From: Rhyacophila brunnea
Lineage: Eukaryota > Arthropoda > Insecta > Trichoptera > Rhyacophilidae
Reading direction: 5' to 3'
Assembly (NCBI GenBank): GCA_022495005.1
Contig: JAGYXB010001016.1
Location: 20,095-84,094, forward strand
DNA length: 64,000 bases
Part shown: piece after piece, positions 22,770 to 34,746 of the stretch
Numbering within the stretch: the stretch's first letter is position 1
How the letters are laid out: each line of letters opens with the position of its first letter
Notes under the pieces: generated by a model
Seen by the model: the letters and a program-made list of their open reading frames with translations, nothing else
Told to the model about the DNA's origin: nothing
Databases searched by the model: none
Made by a program: the position numbers and the translations under genes

Positions 22770-23170
22770 CAGTGACGTCCCGTGAGGGTAGGCATATTGA
22801 GCGTCGCTTGGGGGCGGCAGTTACTCGGAGGGTGGCAAATCGAGGAGAATCATTTGGAATATATAGAGATAGCTACCTAAACTTAGTAATAACGAAAACA
22901 CCTTTCCATTGAAAAAATCAGCTCACTGGTTTTGACAGGTTCGCGATATCTAGTTTACTTCCGTTGCCATTCGACGTCCATGGTGACTAGAAACGACACG
23001 TGCAGATTTGCGAATAATTACAGTCTTATATTTTGTTAGTAATGTATCCATATAATACATTTCTTAGAATCTTAGATATTGGACTCATGAAAGGACGATA
23101 AAATACGGTATAAAAAATGTGGCGGCATTTTGGCGCTGTCTAGGGGCGGCATTTTATCTAGGGACGTCAC
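22770..23170. mobile_element. hAT-like MITE with 8 bp target duplication
   Basis: The left end CAGTGACGTCCC and right end GGGACGTCAC are inverted. Identical TACATACC lies at 22762-22769 and 23171-23178. The interior has GGGGCGGCAG near the left and GGGGCGGCATTTTATC near the right. A partial copy of the end occurs at about 35390 (GTGACGTCCC). Confidence 0.7.
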
Positions 23171-23279
23171 TACATACCTACATCAATAGTTCATAAGCGT
23201 TGTCACGTTTTTTTGTCAACGTGCAAATGATATATTTTTTTGTGCGGTCGCGGGTTTCAAAACTATCACTGCTCTAGAC

Positions 23280-23310
23280 CAGTGTTTCCCAACCACCGTA
23301 AACCGTATCC
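23280..23310. mobile_element. solitary hAT terminal sequence
   Basis: CAGTGTTTCCCAACCACCGT is a hAT-type end preceded by CTCTAGAC, a TCTAGA-centred 8-mer like the one at 674-681. I could not find a right end with the same 8-mer. A hAT-like right end (AGTTTGAATACCACTG) lies near 25152, but its flank does not match. Confidence 0.4.
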
Positions 23311-24372
23311 GCAAACAGTAAGTTCTCAATTTTAAAATTAATATATACCTATTGTGCCGAAAATTCCAAGAAAATCCGTATTCAAAAAAAGTAATCCGTT
23401 TATGGAAGACAAGTCAATCCATGTGGAATTAACTTGATAATAAGGAAACATAATCGAGTTGCCACTTTGGTATCCAGACATAACATACAAAATTGCTAGT
23501 AACAAATGCATTAAAATACCTTTCACATTTCAAACTGAATGGATATCAATGCAGTAGGCACTTCGTCTCTCCGAGACAACACTGAAGTAATGGTTATCAA
23601 CTATTCTAGCAAAGATGCAACAGCAGATTCCTAACTATTTTTTTATACTTACCTATCGTTTTCTAACATTTCCAGAAGTTCTATTATTAACAATTTATTT
23701 TCTGATCGGTTTCTGATTATTTCAATTAAGTAACAATATAAGTTTCATGGTGTATTGTTTGTATTCGCAATCAAACTGTTAGGTATATTATGTATGTTAT
23801 GTGATGATTTAAAAATTAATATACCTACAACATTTTTAACCGCCGGTTTTTGTATTGGCGTTCCCGAAATATTTCTCCAATTTTTACTGGTCCGCAGGCA
23901 ACATTGCCAAATCGTTTTTCTTGCCAGATTAAATAGGTTTTAAATAGCTAGCATAATATCCATCTAGCGTAAGGCGTTAAATCTAGCGTTTTTCGACACC
24001 GCAATCAGCTAGAATATTAGACCAAATTTGCTTTAAAATTGAGTGCGACATAAGTCTTAGGTAACTGCTCCACAGACATTCTTAGCCATAAACAATACTG
24101 ATGGTTTCACACCAAACGTAGGGTCTTGTGATTAAGACCGGGTGTGGTTTGGTGTGGCCATTAACTTCAGTGATGTTAATGTAAGTCAATAGGAAGAAAT
24201 GTGCAGCCACGCTTTGCATTTTAATACATGAATTTGAGAATAGCTTTCAAGATCGCCGGAAAATATCAATACCCGAGGTCAAATATCCCACTAATTTCAT
24301 GGGTTCCACTTTTTTAAAACTTAATATCTATGACATGACCATTACTCTTCAGTCAATGTGATACAAGGAAGC

Positions 24373-24727
24373 TTATGCGTCCATGACATTGAGCTACTTT
24401 ACGAGCTGCTTGTTGGCGAATTTACAATCTGCCTGTAAAGTCGCCCAGTGTCATCATCTAACAAGCTAACAAGCAGATTGTAAACAATCTACCGAGAAAA
24501 GTTGAAAGCTGGTCAACTTTACACGCTACACGCCGGCGTGTGGGCCTACTGCGTCTGCGCAGTAGAGCGTAGTAGCGACCTCCCGGTAAAAAACGAACTA
24601 CGTTCTGTCAAAATAGTCGCTAGCTTGTTGGCTTCTCAGCGAATGGAAAGTTTTGTGTGTCATCATTACAATCGCAGTAGCTGAATCGCCCGCGCCCGTA
24701 AAGTAGCTCAATGTAATTGACGCATAA
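24373..24727. mobile_element. MITE with 31 bp TIRs
   Basis: The left arm TTATGCGTCC...GAGCTACTTTACG (24373-24403) and the right arm, read in reverse, match at 29 of 31 positions. The 355 bp interior contains a CTGCGTCTGCGCAG palindrome but no coding sequence. The target duplication is unclear. Confidence 0.7.
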
Positions 24728-25535
24728 AAGACTGGACACTGGAATGTTCCCATGGAAGTGATTATAAACCCTTTTCACTTCACGGCGTTTTAAGTGCATG
24801 AAGTTTTTTGACGGCATCCTAAAACTACCAAAAGAAGTGGAATTAAAACACTGTCCCCTTCCATTTAAAGTCTTAAGTTTTAGTTGTGTATATACATTAC
24901 GTACATACCTGATTTACATACCTATTTATATTTATTTTCTCAACTTCACATTTTCAATGTAGAAAAACAATGCTGACAGCGAAGCCAACGATTTTGTACA
25001 TTGTCTCAGACAATAACTCATTGGAGGTCACAGACTGATGAAATCATAAGATTCTGTCGTTGTGACAGATTATTATATAATATTATGTCGAACAGCCTTC
25101 GGTTTCCCTGGAGTAGCTCGAAGCATCGCAGGGCGCTACGTCGCACAGTTTGAATACCACTGTAGTATTAATTAGTCATACGAATATACCTACCGTCATT
25201 TAAGTAATAATTTCCACGGGACGCTACTGTTTCTCATCAACGATTTTGTTTAAACAATATTATTAGTAGGTATCTATTGTTATTTAATAATCTTTTAAAT
25301 AAATATATATTTTCACTTCCGACTAAATACATAGACAATCATAATTAGTTTATTGTTTCAATAATATTTTTGACATGGTAATCTTCCTGTTCAAAATTTG
25401 AATCGGTGTCCAAATTCCATAGTGTGGTGCTCTGCCATCGAATATGTTAATTAATAGCGGAAAAAAAACCGCGAACTTCTTGTTATCATAATTGAAATGC
25501 ACCATGCCTGCTAAAAGAAATAAAATGTTACCAAC
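24728..25535. other. gene-free stretch; a hAT-like right end near 25152
   Basis: 25100-25152 (GGCGCTACGTCGCACAGTTTG and then AATACCACTG) resembles the subterminal and terminal part of hAT elements. Otherwise the stretch is AT-rich with nothing recognised. Confidence 0.35.
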
Positions 25536-25559
25536 TTAACTGTATTTTTTATATCGCGG

Positions 25560-27300
25560 TGTGTGACACATAATAATATTATTTGTTATCGCCATCAAAC
25601 AACACGCCCTGCGTAAACTTCTTCTTCTTCTTGATCCGTGTCCGCTTCTTAGTTGGAGTATATAGACACCACGGGGCACTTCCATGGCATCGCCAGTCTT
25701 TTTCTGACTTTCTAGGTCTCCCATATTCACCCTGTGGATGAAATTTAATGACCTTCCAGGACGCCGGATTCCGGTTGAATTTCCGAGCCAGGTTCAATGT
25801 CGCCTCACTATCAAAGTGATAAGAGGTTGCATGTTCCATATTCTTACCTTCTTTCTTCTTCTAAATTTATATCACCGTACACCCACTATCTGTCGCAAGC
25901 ATCTGTTCCCGAAGTTCAGTAGGTATATAGGTAGTTACTCTGAACCTTCGCAAGGTGCGCTGACTCGCTACCGTAAAGCAGAACCGCCAGAATGCAAGCG
26001 CCAAACAGCCGGCAGTTGGTTTTACTAGTAAACTTCCCAAAGTTAAACTTCAAAGTCCCAGGCGTTTCGCATCGCATTTAATGTTTCTACAGGCATTCAC
26101 ACTCGTACATCAAACTCTTTTTGCGAAATGCACTCTGCGCTGTTTTGCCCGTCGCTAATCAGGGAGAAATCTGAGCTGAGATAGGTAGTATTGTTCAAAA
26201 CGTTGATTTTCTTCGCGTCAATTTTCAAACTGACGGGGGACGGATTGTTATGCACCCTGTCGATTGTCACTTAGATGTCCTCGATCGAGTTATCGACTAG
26301 CACAGCGTCATCGGCGTATTCCATGTCGCGCATCTACATTGTGGGGTGAAGACTATGCCTTAGTCAGCAGATTTTAATTTCATAGTATGAAATCGAAGAG
26401 GATGATGGAGAGAAATGGGGCAAGGACACAATCCTGTCTAACTTTTGTCGTGACCCCGTACCCTTCCGTTGCAGTGTCACCAATTCTGATACCGCGTTCG
26501 CTATTTTCATGTAGGGATTTGATTATGGCGACAGTATTGGGTGGGATCTCGTATGCTCCTAGTATCCTCCGGAGGGAGGGGCGGTGCAGTCTGTCGAAAC
26601 CCTTCTCATAATCCACAGAGCAGCAGGTTGAGAGACTTTTCATTTCATGACTCTGCTAGGTCGTGGATTTGGTCCGCACATGCTCGTCCAGATAAAAAAA
26701 ACTGGTCTTGCTTGGCGCACCATTCTTCCCGTGCAGGGATTTGATTATAGCGACGATCTTGAGAGGGATCAAGTATGCTCTAAGTATCTTTCGGATGGAA
26801 GAGAGGCGCTGAGTGTCGAAAGCTCTATCGTAATCCACAAAGAAGCTAGTCAATGGACTGTTCAGCTCGTGGTTTTGCTAGAGGAGACATAGAAGGTTGT
26901 TGAATTTTTCGAAACACATTCGTCCGGGTAGGAAACCGATAGGTATGGTTTTTTCCTAACAATGTGTATTATCGGTGCCTTATCAATATGGTGCATGCCA
27001 AATCTTTCCCAAAACGCTGAGCAGCGTCATGCAGATAAGAGAATCACCTTTTGGTGAAGTGTGACCATTTCACCGTTCATCCAGTCCCACGAACAAATCA
27101 CCACCCCCCATACCTACTTTTGTCATCAGGGGAACCATCGAGTACAGTATTGCGCTCAGATTCTACTTGAGGAATTCGGGATCCATGCGGTCTCCCGCCG
27201 GTGCTTGTCCGTTCACAGCCTCTTCACAGCCGATTTGATCTCAGTGACCAGCGTCTTCGGCGGGCAGTCTAAAATACCGTTCGCTCGTTGAATATCCAAA
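25560..27300 (-). pseudogene. RTE-type reverse transcriptase relic, rearranged
   Basis: On the minus strand, from 27300 down, frames give ANGILDCPPKTLVTEIKSAVK, then the RT core twice: VDYDRAFDTQRLSSIRKILR (26840-26660) and VDYEKGFDRLHRPSLRRIL with GVTTKVRQDCVLAPF (26643-26400). A C-terminal tail follows, down to 25560. Stops, frameshifts and the repeated core show it is dead. It belongs to a different RTE-like family from the 14598 copy, with a C-terminus related to 50001-50800. Confidence 0.7.
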
Positions 27301-27421
27301 TTTAATGTAAGAATTCAAGTCATCTGTCTTTTTCCATTTTTTAGCCGATCATCTTCAAATATATGACGCAGTCGAACCACCTCGGCATCGGCCGAGGTTT
27401 CTTTTACCCTCAGTGGATGAT

Positions 27422-27812
27422 GTTAAGGCTATACCTCAGTGAAGGCATGGTCTAAAAAGATCGTGGCTAGGCGATGCGCGGATTGCGGGTCGCGGGTGCA
27501 AATGACGCATGCCGACCGAAATATAATTTGTCTTATAAATCCAACATGCGTCCATTTAATGTTCTATTTATTGTTCTATTAGTAACAATAATAATATATT
27601 CATTGACATGTTTTCCTTTTCAAGTAAATGGGTAACGTTTTTAGTCATCTTTACACGATTTAAGAATTAATACCCCAGTCGCCATCACGAAACAAATTGA
27701 CGTATTCACACGTCGACGTTCGCTCTCCGATTGCCAGCGAGTCCAAAATTTCGTCGCGCCTATAGTTGAAAATTATTTGGCGTTTCACTGAAGTATCGTC
27801 TTAATGCAGGCT
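27422..27812. repeat. inverted partial copy of the hAT interior at 8402-8785
   Basis: Read in reverse complement, this stretch follows 8402-8785 almost base for base with scattered changes. It includes the segment around GCCTAGCCACGATC and the long AT-rich AATATATTATTATTGTTAC piece. The hAT ends are absent, so it is a fragment. It carries only the last codons of the transposase relic. Confidence 0.85.
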
Positions 27813-29640
27813 TCAGGTAGAGGTGCCGAGGTTCCTGATTCCCTGTATGATAAATTGGGAATGTTATCTAAAACCTGCTTGCAGGCCTCCCTAAACACAA
27901 TCCAATATTATAGTATTTAAAAGAATTGTTATATTATTACTCATTAAATATTATAAAGTGATCATGAAAACTTGTGCCAATGGTTGGTGCATGTTTACAT
28001 TCATTTCAATTGGTGGTTCATTATTGAAACAAAGCATGCATTTACCTACTTACGAAACATTTAATACATTTTGCTGATTGAAACGTATTTATAAAATACA
28101 CTGGCCAAATGGGATCCGTAATCAAACAATGCTAAGTAGGTAGGTACCTATGTAGATTATAATTCTTCCGAATAAAAATAAATCAATGATACAAAACTTC
28201 ACAATTTCGTGGTAACAAAAAAACCTGTCGCAGTCCCCGAATTCAGAGTAAACGCGCAAGTACCTGCTATAGACAATAATTTATAAAATGTTTTCTTTAT
28301 CGAAGATACATCGCCAGAGGACAGTTGATTTAACTCTCTCGTGTAGGGAGGATTGTCCATCGAGGCGAAATAACAATACAATTTACAAAATATTTTGTAA
28401 AAGTTATCAAGTTGAATTATAATTTTAAAAGAACTACAAATAATACTTCCAGGTTTGCTTCCAGGTATGTCTTACAATCACATTGCTATATATTATAATA
28501 TAACTGGCGATATTAGGTACTGTTGAAGGAGAAATGAATTATTCAATACAAATTAAATATGCATTATACAGTTAGTACAAGGTTAGTAGCTACAGCTAGT
28601 CTATAATAATTAATGTATTAAATAACAAGAAGTATCGTAATGTGTACTTATTAATTGTCCCATTCTGTGTTTACAATAATATGTAGGTACCTAAGGTATC
28701 TGCCATTTTACGATACATAATTAATTTGATTATTTAGGTAAGTACATACATTTTTTAAATAGGTACTATCATTAATGTAATCAACTATGTACTCACGTTT
28801 TTAAACTACTTATTCTGATTTATTTGAAATAAGAATCCGTCTAACACATCAACAGTAATTTTACTATTTATTTACACTCAGTATCCTCTAATATATTCTT
28901 TGCGATTTAAAAATAAAAGTGTTATACTTAATAGGAATCTACTAGGTATATATTATTACAATATACAAAGTTAAGCTAAAATCTGCAACACATTTCTGTT
29001 GGGGCTTCGTGTCACGTTTTTACGCTTAATTTTCGCCTATTTTACGTACACGAGAGATTTTTAATTCGTTACACAGCTGGTGCTAATCCGGTGACAATAC
29101 ATTATATTCAAACGTGTGGCAAATACAACGTTCATAAAAAACTAATAGATTCCCGATTTACGGTTTCCAGGTAGAAATATAAAAATAAATATGTCTTTGA
29201 TCTACTTTTCGAGATGACTTAAATATTGCATCAGTGCGCACGTATACGGGTAGGGGTTCGAGCGACGGGCCTGCCTTATAATTAAGTTTGTGAAATCATG
29301 AAATTCCTACTTTAATTTATTTTAGAGTTTTGTAATAATTTTCAATAACAAAATCTATTGTAAAATGGTCATTATAATACCTAGTCGATTGATAGGATTT
29401 AGTATAACACAGGTATATTAAAATTATATTTCAGGTAGTACGGAGATTTTATTAACTCGATGCTGTATAGTGTGTACACAGTGTATATATATATCACGAC
29501 ATATACTGCAAAATAATTAATTTCGTAAACCAAGGATTCTCAATTTTTGTCATTATAATTTGTAGTCATATTATTATTATGAACAAGAAGGAAGTGGCGG
29601 TCACATATTATTTCCGTAATTTAACATGTATAGTTTTAGA
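27813..29640. other. gene-free AT-rich stretch
   Basis: No recognisable coding exon, RNA gene or repeat with clear ends. There are many TAGGTACCTA words and a short AT dinucleotide run near 29488. Confidence 0.35.
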
Positions 29641-29839
29641 AAGTTCAGAATAACTGACTACCTACCTATTTGTTTATTTTTTTAGTATCAAGCAACCAAA
29701 GTTTATTGAAGGTTAGGGACCTGATGAAAAATAAGGAAATTTCTCGGCATGAGAATATTTTTTCCATAACTTTAAATGAAATAAATTTTTGTTTATTCCA
29801 TGTTTGCACTGATTTAGACTATTTTGGACACTTGTTCCT

Positions 29840-30110
29840 AGGGAAAACAAAATTAATGGGTACTGGATTACCCTACCGGGGATGCTGAGTGAGAAATATG
29901 GATGAGCTTAATATGTTATTTTCAATAGTTACGCCTGTCTCATAGTAGTAAACGAAACGCGCATTCAATATTTGAGGGCAGTCGGCGCGTTTTGTGTTCC
30001 TTGATTTTATGGCTTGAAGTAATAATACGTAGGTATTCTTCAGGTAGACTTCAAAACCTTGGTCCATGGCGACTGGCTTCCACATTAATTTTATCTTATT
30101 AATCTGTACG
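29840..30110. repeat. weak inverted-repeat element, related to about 51940
   Basis: AAAACAAAATTAATGGGTACTGG near 29843 recurs as AACACAAAATTAATGGGAACTGG near 51947. An inverted relative (CCACATTAATTTTATC) lies near 30080. It looks like a decayed MITE family; ends are not fixed. Confidence 0.35.
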
Positions 30111-30177
30111 GCAGAGCAAGTCAAGATTCTTTTTTATTTTCTTAACTTTTTCTTTAAGCACCAGGGTGCGTGGTTGC

Positions 30178-30212
30178 TAAATCAGTCCCGTGCAGTTTCG
30201 TTTCGGGACTGA
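30178..30212. other. short perfect hairpin
   Basis: ATCAGTCCCG and CGGGACTGAT are separated by about 13 bases. It could be part of a transposon end. I see no gene on either side for which it could act as a transcript signal. Confidence 0.45.
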
Positions 30213-32150
30213 TCACAAATCGCGCCTGCATATACATGACGGGTGGAGATAGGGTAACTCAAATCATTCTGCTTTTACCCATAATATAAAATCTTTATTA
30301 AGTATTACTTGATTATTTAAATGGATTTTTACAAATATTTAATACGTGATTGTTCAAGATTTTTATACTAAAATAACATTTATTTTTGTAGTGGTTTTTT
30401 GACCAAACAGTTACTGTTTTCCAGTAAAAATTATTCATGACATGTATGTAATTATTATTAGTTTACTGTTTTATCATGAGTTAATTTCAATTGGTATGCA
30501 TTCCTGTACCGAATATGCTATTTTACATTTTGTTGAAAACCATTGTTTGTGCACATTTGTGTAATAAGTTCAACAGACGTACTTGAGGAGACTTACCTGA
30601 ACGAATCATACAGTAAAATTAGTTTACGTTATGTATTCAATTTTATTTTCGGGATTTTTTACTGATTACTCTAACAAACCACCACCACGGGTTCATAACT
30701 TTTTCGAGAAACCTCCTGTTATAAGCGCATTAAAAATATTTTTAATAGGACGAGAAAACACTTTAAAAGCAATAATAAAATATAATGAATTGTCAATAAT
30801 CACAATTTTTACACATTGTCTACTTTTACAATATGTGAATTTGCATTTTTTTTCACTGTTTTTTTAATGTGTATTTATTAATCATTTTATTTCTCCTTAC
30901 TGTCTATTCATATTACTGAGAGAATGACTAATAATGAATTTTGATATTGAATTTTGAGGGTTATAAGTTATAATGAAGACTATGAGTTGGGATTGTTGGC
31001 CACCCGTGTTTTATGCAGTAGGTTGTGAAATTATTCGTCTAATGATATTGAACTTTTATAAATTTATCGGCCATATAAATACTTAAATGAAGAAATTTAA
31101 TACGGGAAATGGTGTCTGGATTAAATTTTAATATTTACGAAAACAAAAAGATTTAGCTATCTAGGGAGTGGGAGAATAGGGCGCCACACTGCCGAATGAA
31201 ATAAATAGCTGATGTTCGTTACGATTTTATACAGAAAGTAGACGAGGAATTTTAATCAGTTTCTATCGAATACTTAAGTACCTAGTGGTTTTAATTCACT
31301 TAACAGATTTTTTTTTTATTGCAGATCGAGAATTATCATGCCTGAGGCTTTATGTAAAAATATAAGAACTTTTGTCGCTGGAACTTAAACATATTATGCA
31401 GAATTAAATCATTATTTATGTGTGCATATTTAAAAGTACTTTTTTACAACGTTTTTTTTAGCTCGTATTCTTATTTGTCCGATGGTTCTTTGTCCGGTAC
31501 AAATCTTGCAATCGATTTTTAACTAACTTCCCGACTAGCTAGACATTTGAAACTTTTATAATATATCAGAACACGATGCCAATGCATTTTTTAAATACTT
31601 TTAGCCATCTTTAAGTATAATTGAATTCATTTTCAAGTAATTCTGTTTTGTATGAAAAGTTATTTCGACACCATTATTGGTTGCTAGGGTGTCTGGGGTC
31701 CTAGCAACTAAATTATTAATATATACGTGCGTTACTATGGAAATCAATATGACATGTCAAAATGACATTTCAGTATTATTTCTATCAAGTACAATTTTTT
31801 TTGATCGTTTTAGCTAGTCAAGTCAAGTTTATATGATTCAACAGAAAATTTAAAAACGTTGTATATATAAAAAGTTCTTTTTATCTTGTAATTATTTATA
31901 TATATATAATAATATTAAATATATATTTTAAAAATATCTATAATTCACGAACTTCATCCGATTGCTTGGCGCCCAGTTGTCCCGGCGCCGAATCGTCCTA
32001 GACCCGCTATCTGCATTCAGAAATCACACTTATTCGACAATGATCAGACATATTAGCATGTTTTTGTAACCTGAAAAAACCGAAAGTACTGTTTTATTAT
32101 GGCCAATATTTATTTTTCAATTCGTATCATTAAAATTGCATTCAGTCACG
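30213..32150. other. gene-free stretch with one repeat copy (31442-31675)
   Basis: 31442-31675 is an inverted relative of 41816-42003 (shared words include GCAATCGATTTTTAACTA and the CTAGCTAGACATTTGAAAC segment). A 9 bp hairpin GTTGCTAGG/CCTAGCAAC lies at about 31681-31709. Open frames here have no domain resemblance. Confidence 0.45.
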
Positions 32151-32157
32151 GCCAGCA

Positions 32158-32845
32158 CAGTGTTTCCCAAAGCTTTTAAGCTGTTTATATAAAATTGCAT
32201 ATACGGTTGTATACGTGGCAATAGTTATGCGGATCCCGCGGACATGTTGGCAGAATATGACTGCAGTGTTGTAGAGACATAGAGCTACACGCGAATTTGC
32301 ACTTATGTATCACTATTGGAATGTAGCGGAGTTCATTTTTCACTACATTCATTTGTAATTACCTGTTTACGAAAGAATGACATTTTTATACTAAGTCTCA
32401 GATTTTATGACCATGTTTACTAGTTAGTACCCGTTTATTAATCACGCATTGCGTTGCGTGATGCCAATAAAAAGAACATTGATAACGGTAAATCAATTCA
32501 TTATCTCATGGTAAAATCTACTAGGTACATAGGTACTGCTATTACCTGTAATAATTAATTTTTATTCAGTAGGTAACGGAACTGTATAAGACTGCAGTAC
32601 ATAGAGTCGCTTGTGCAGCCAAAATTCTTGGTAGCCATTCTTAAATTTACTTTTTAATTCTTCGTTTGTTGTCAGTTCTATAAGTTCTTCGAATATAGGA
32701 TTTTTATAGATAGAATTCGTCTGCCGTCGCCCTTCTAGATTTCCTTAACGCCCTCTATTTTTTTGAGCCTTCTACTGCCCCCGCTGAAAGCCTCCAGCGC
32801 TCACAAGGGGACGTTATCGCCCACTTTGAGAAAGACTGGCCTAAA
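32158..32845. mobile_element. decayed hAT-like element
   Basis: The left end CAGTGTTTCCCAAAGC pairs loosely with a right end CTTTGAGAAAGACTG near 32845. Subterminal CCCTCTATTTTTTTGAGCC and CGCCCACTTTG are in the style of hAT right ends. The flanking 8-mers agree only partly, so the boundaries are tentative. Confidence 0.4.
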
Positions 32846-33071
32846 AGCTTATAGGTATACCTACTGCAAAATTTGTGGTATCCACTAACCATAATTAAAA
32901 AAAAATTACATACCTACACCACCCTTATCTCCACTCATATTGCATAAATAAGATGTTTTGCATTTTAAAATAATAATTAATTGCTCAAATTTTTTTCGAA
33001 AATATTAACATATTTATCATACATAATTTAGAAAACGAGCCATTAGTTAAAATTTGTCACAATTAAGTATG

Positions 33072-33145
33072 ACGCCTATAGCATAGTGGTCTATGTGCAT
33101 GGGCGCAAAACCCGAGAGTTGCAGGTTCGATTCCTGCTGGGTGTC
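33072..33145 (+). tRNA. tRNA-like Pol III unit (probable tRNA pseudogene or SINE head)
   Basis: The stem ACGCCTA (33072-33078) pairs with TGGGTGT (33138-33144). Box A TAGCATAGTGG and box B GGTTCGATTCC are consensus. The T arm GCAGG/CCTGC is perfect with a 7-base loop, and the D arm GCAT/ATGT forms. The anticodon arm is poor: four pairs, loop CGCAAAA with G instead of U at position 33, which would give CAA. A true tRNA-Leu would have a long variable arm, which is absent. A T6 run follows at about 33150. I therefore favour a tRNA-derived pseudogene. Confidence 0.4.
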
Positions 33146-33159
33146 TTACTTTTTTCAAA

Positions 33160-34746
33160 AAAGATTTTTTCTATTATAATATATTTTCTCAGTTCAAAAT
33201 GATGTATGTTCAATAATTAGAATGTTGCATTCTTAAATCTTGTGAATTATTCGTTGAATAAAAAAATAGTTAATTAAAAATTAACATATTTAATATCTAA
33301 TTATATGTAAGTATATTTAATACAAAAATAAATGAATAATACATACAAGTAAGTGAATTTAATTGCTTTATAATAATTCATGAACCCAAATCCAATATTT
33401 AATTTTTCCACGTGAAGGAGCGATCATCTCTGGGAATTCACGAACCTGACTGCGTTCCAGTGTGCTCCGTTCATTTCGAGTCCTGTAAATAGATACCTGG
33501 GTGTTTTTTACCGTTTTTATTTACAATGGTGTATATTGATTTCATACATTTTTGTGACATGTTTTTTATAAGATAAGCACACAAAACAGGTTTTGGAAGG
33601 TTCTTGAACTTGCAAATTATATGGCACAACAAAGAAATATTAATCAAATATATCATTAATAATGGCTTATTTATTCAGTGTAAAGTGAATAGGTATATTG
33701 TATAACTAATAAATAATAATACAACTAATCCAGGCATCCATAATCTTTTTGTGCATGGTACTATTTTGTTTAGTTTTATTTTTAATACTAGCAAATACTA
33801 CCAGGTGACAGTACCACATGTCGACATTCTCATACGTCTTCTCCCCATCTCTCATATGTTTACGTTCTACTTTACTGACTTTGTTCTGATGTTTCAGACT
33901 CAATTCTTTGTTTGTGAGCTGTTGGTTCAGTTTGGCGGAGTCTTTGTAGAGTCCATGACTTTGCCGAGCACGCCATCGTTGAATTAGTTCATTTTGTCAA
34001 GCGGCGACGCATATGTGAGAATTCTTCCTCATTTATTCCATTTTTTGAATGATTGTGTACATTGCTTGTGGTTACAGTATGTCACAGTACCCTATCCCTG
34101 TTATAATTACACTTAAATCTCTTGGATATCACACTAATATCTCGAAATGCTATTACCGCACTGTCAAACTATTATGTGAGTATCATTATTGTCTTATTTC
34201 ACGACCCGATTAAAATAAACGATTCCACCGGTTTTTCAAATTTAGAATTAGCGTTTATACGTGCACTCTTTTTTACACATTTTCATATGTTGTCTCGCAT
34301 GCGTTACAGATAATCCAAGACAAATATATTATATAAGCCATAAGGTAATGTTTGGATTGGACAAGAAATTATAATTGATTATTTCTAAAACGAAACCGAA
34401 TAAACAGACAAACATACTTTCCAATTTTATTGATATGCAATACAATAGTCAGTCGAGAATAATTATGATAAAAATACCACATTAGTGTATCGATAGTTTT
34501 GACAGAAACAAGATATAGCGGAGCGGTGCTGAGCGTGAGAAAACGATGCATTAAGCTTGATGTAATGCAGTCAAGAATAACAACTTACTGTAACAATAAT
34601 CTAATCACAGACATGTCATTGTCTTAATTCCTGCGCACTAGAATAAATCGTATCTGCGCATATTCGAGAATAAATTGTTCCACTAACTATGGTTTTTTAT
34701 TATAAAAACACCCTTAAAATACATTAAACATATTATTTCTTTCAGA
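33160..34746. other. upstream flank of the hexosaminidase gene
   Basis: The first coding exon opens just after an AG acceptor (34744-34745), so at least one non-coding 5' exon and the promoter should lie upstream, probably here or further left. I cannot pick a donor or a TATA box with confidence. Open frames in the stretch show no domain. Confidence 0.35.

Noticed and set aside
25738..26028. 96-codon plus-strand frame
   Set aside because: It is antisense to the RTE relic whose C-terminal part reads on the minus strand in the same place.
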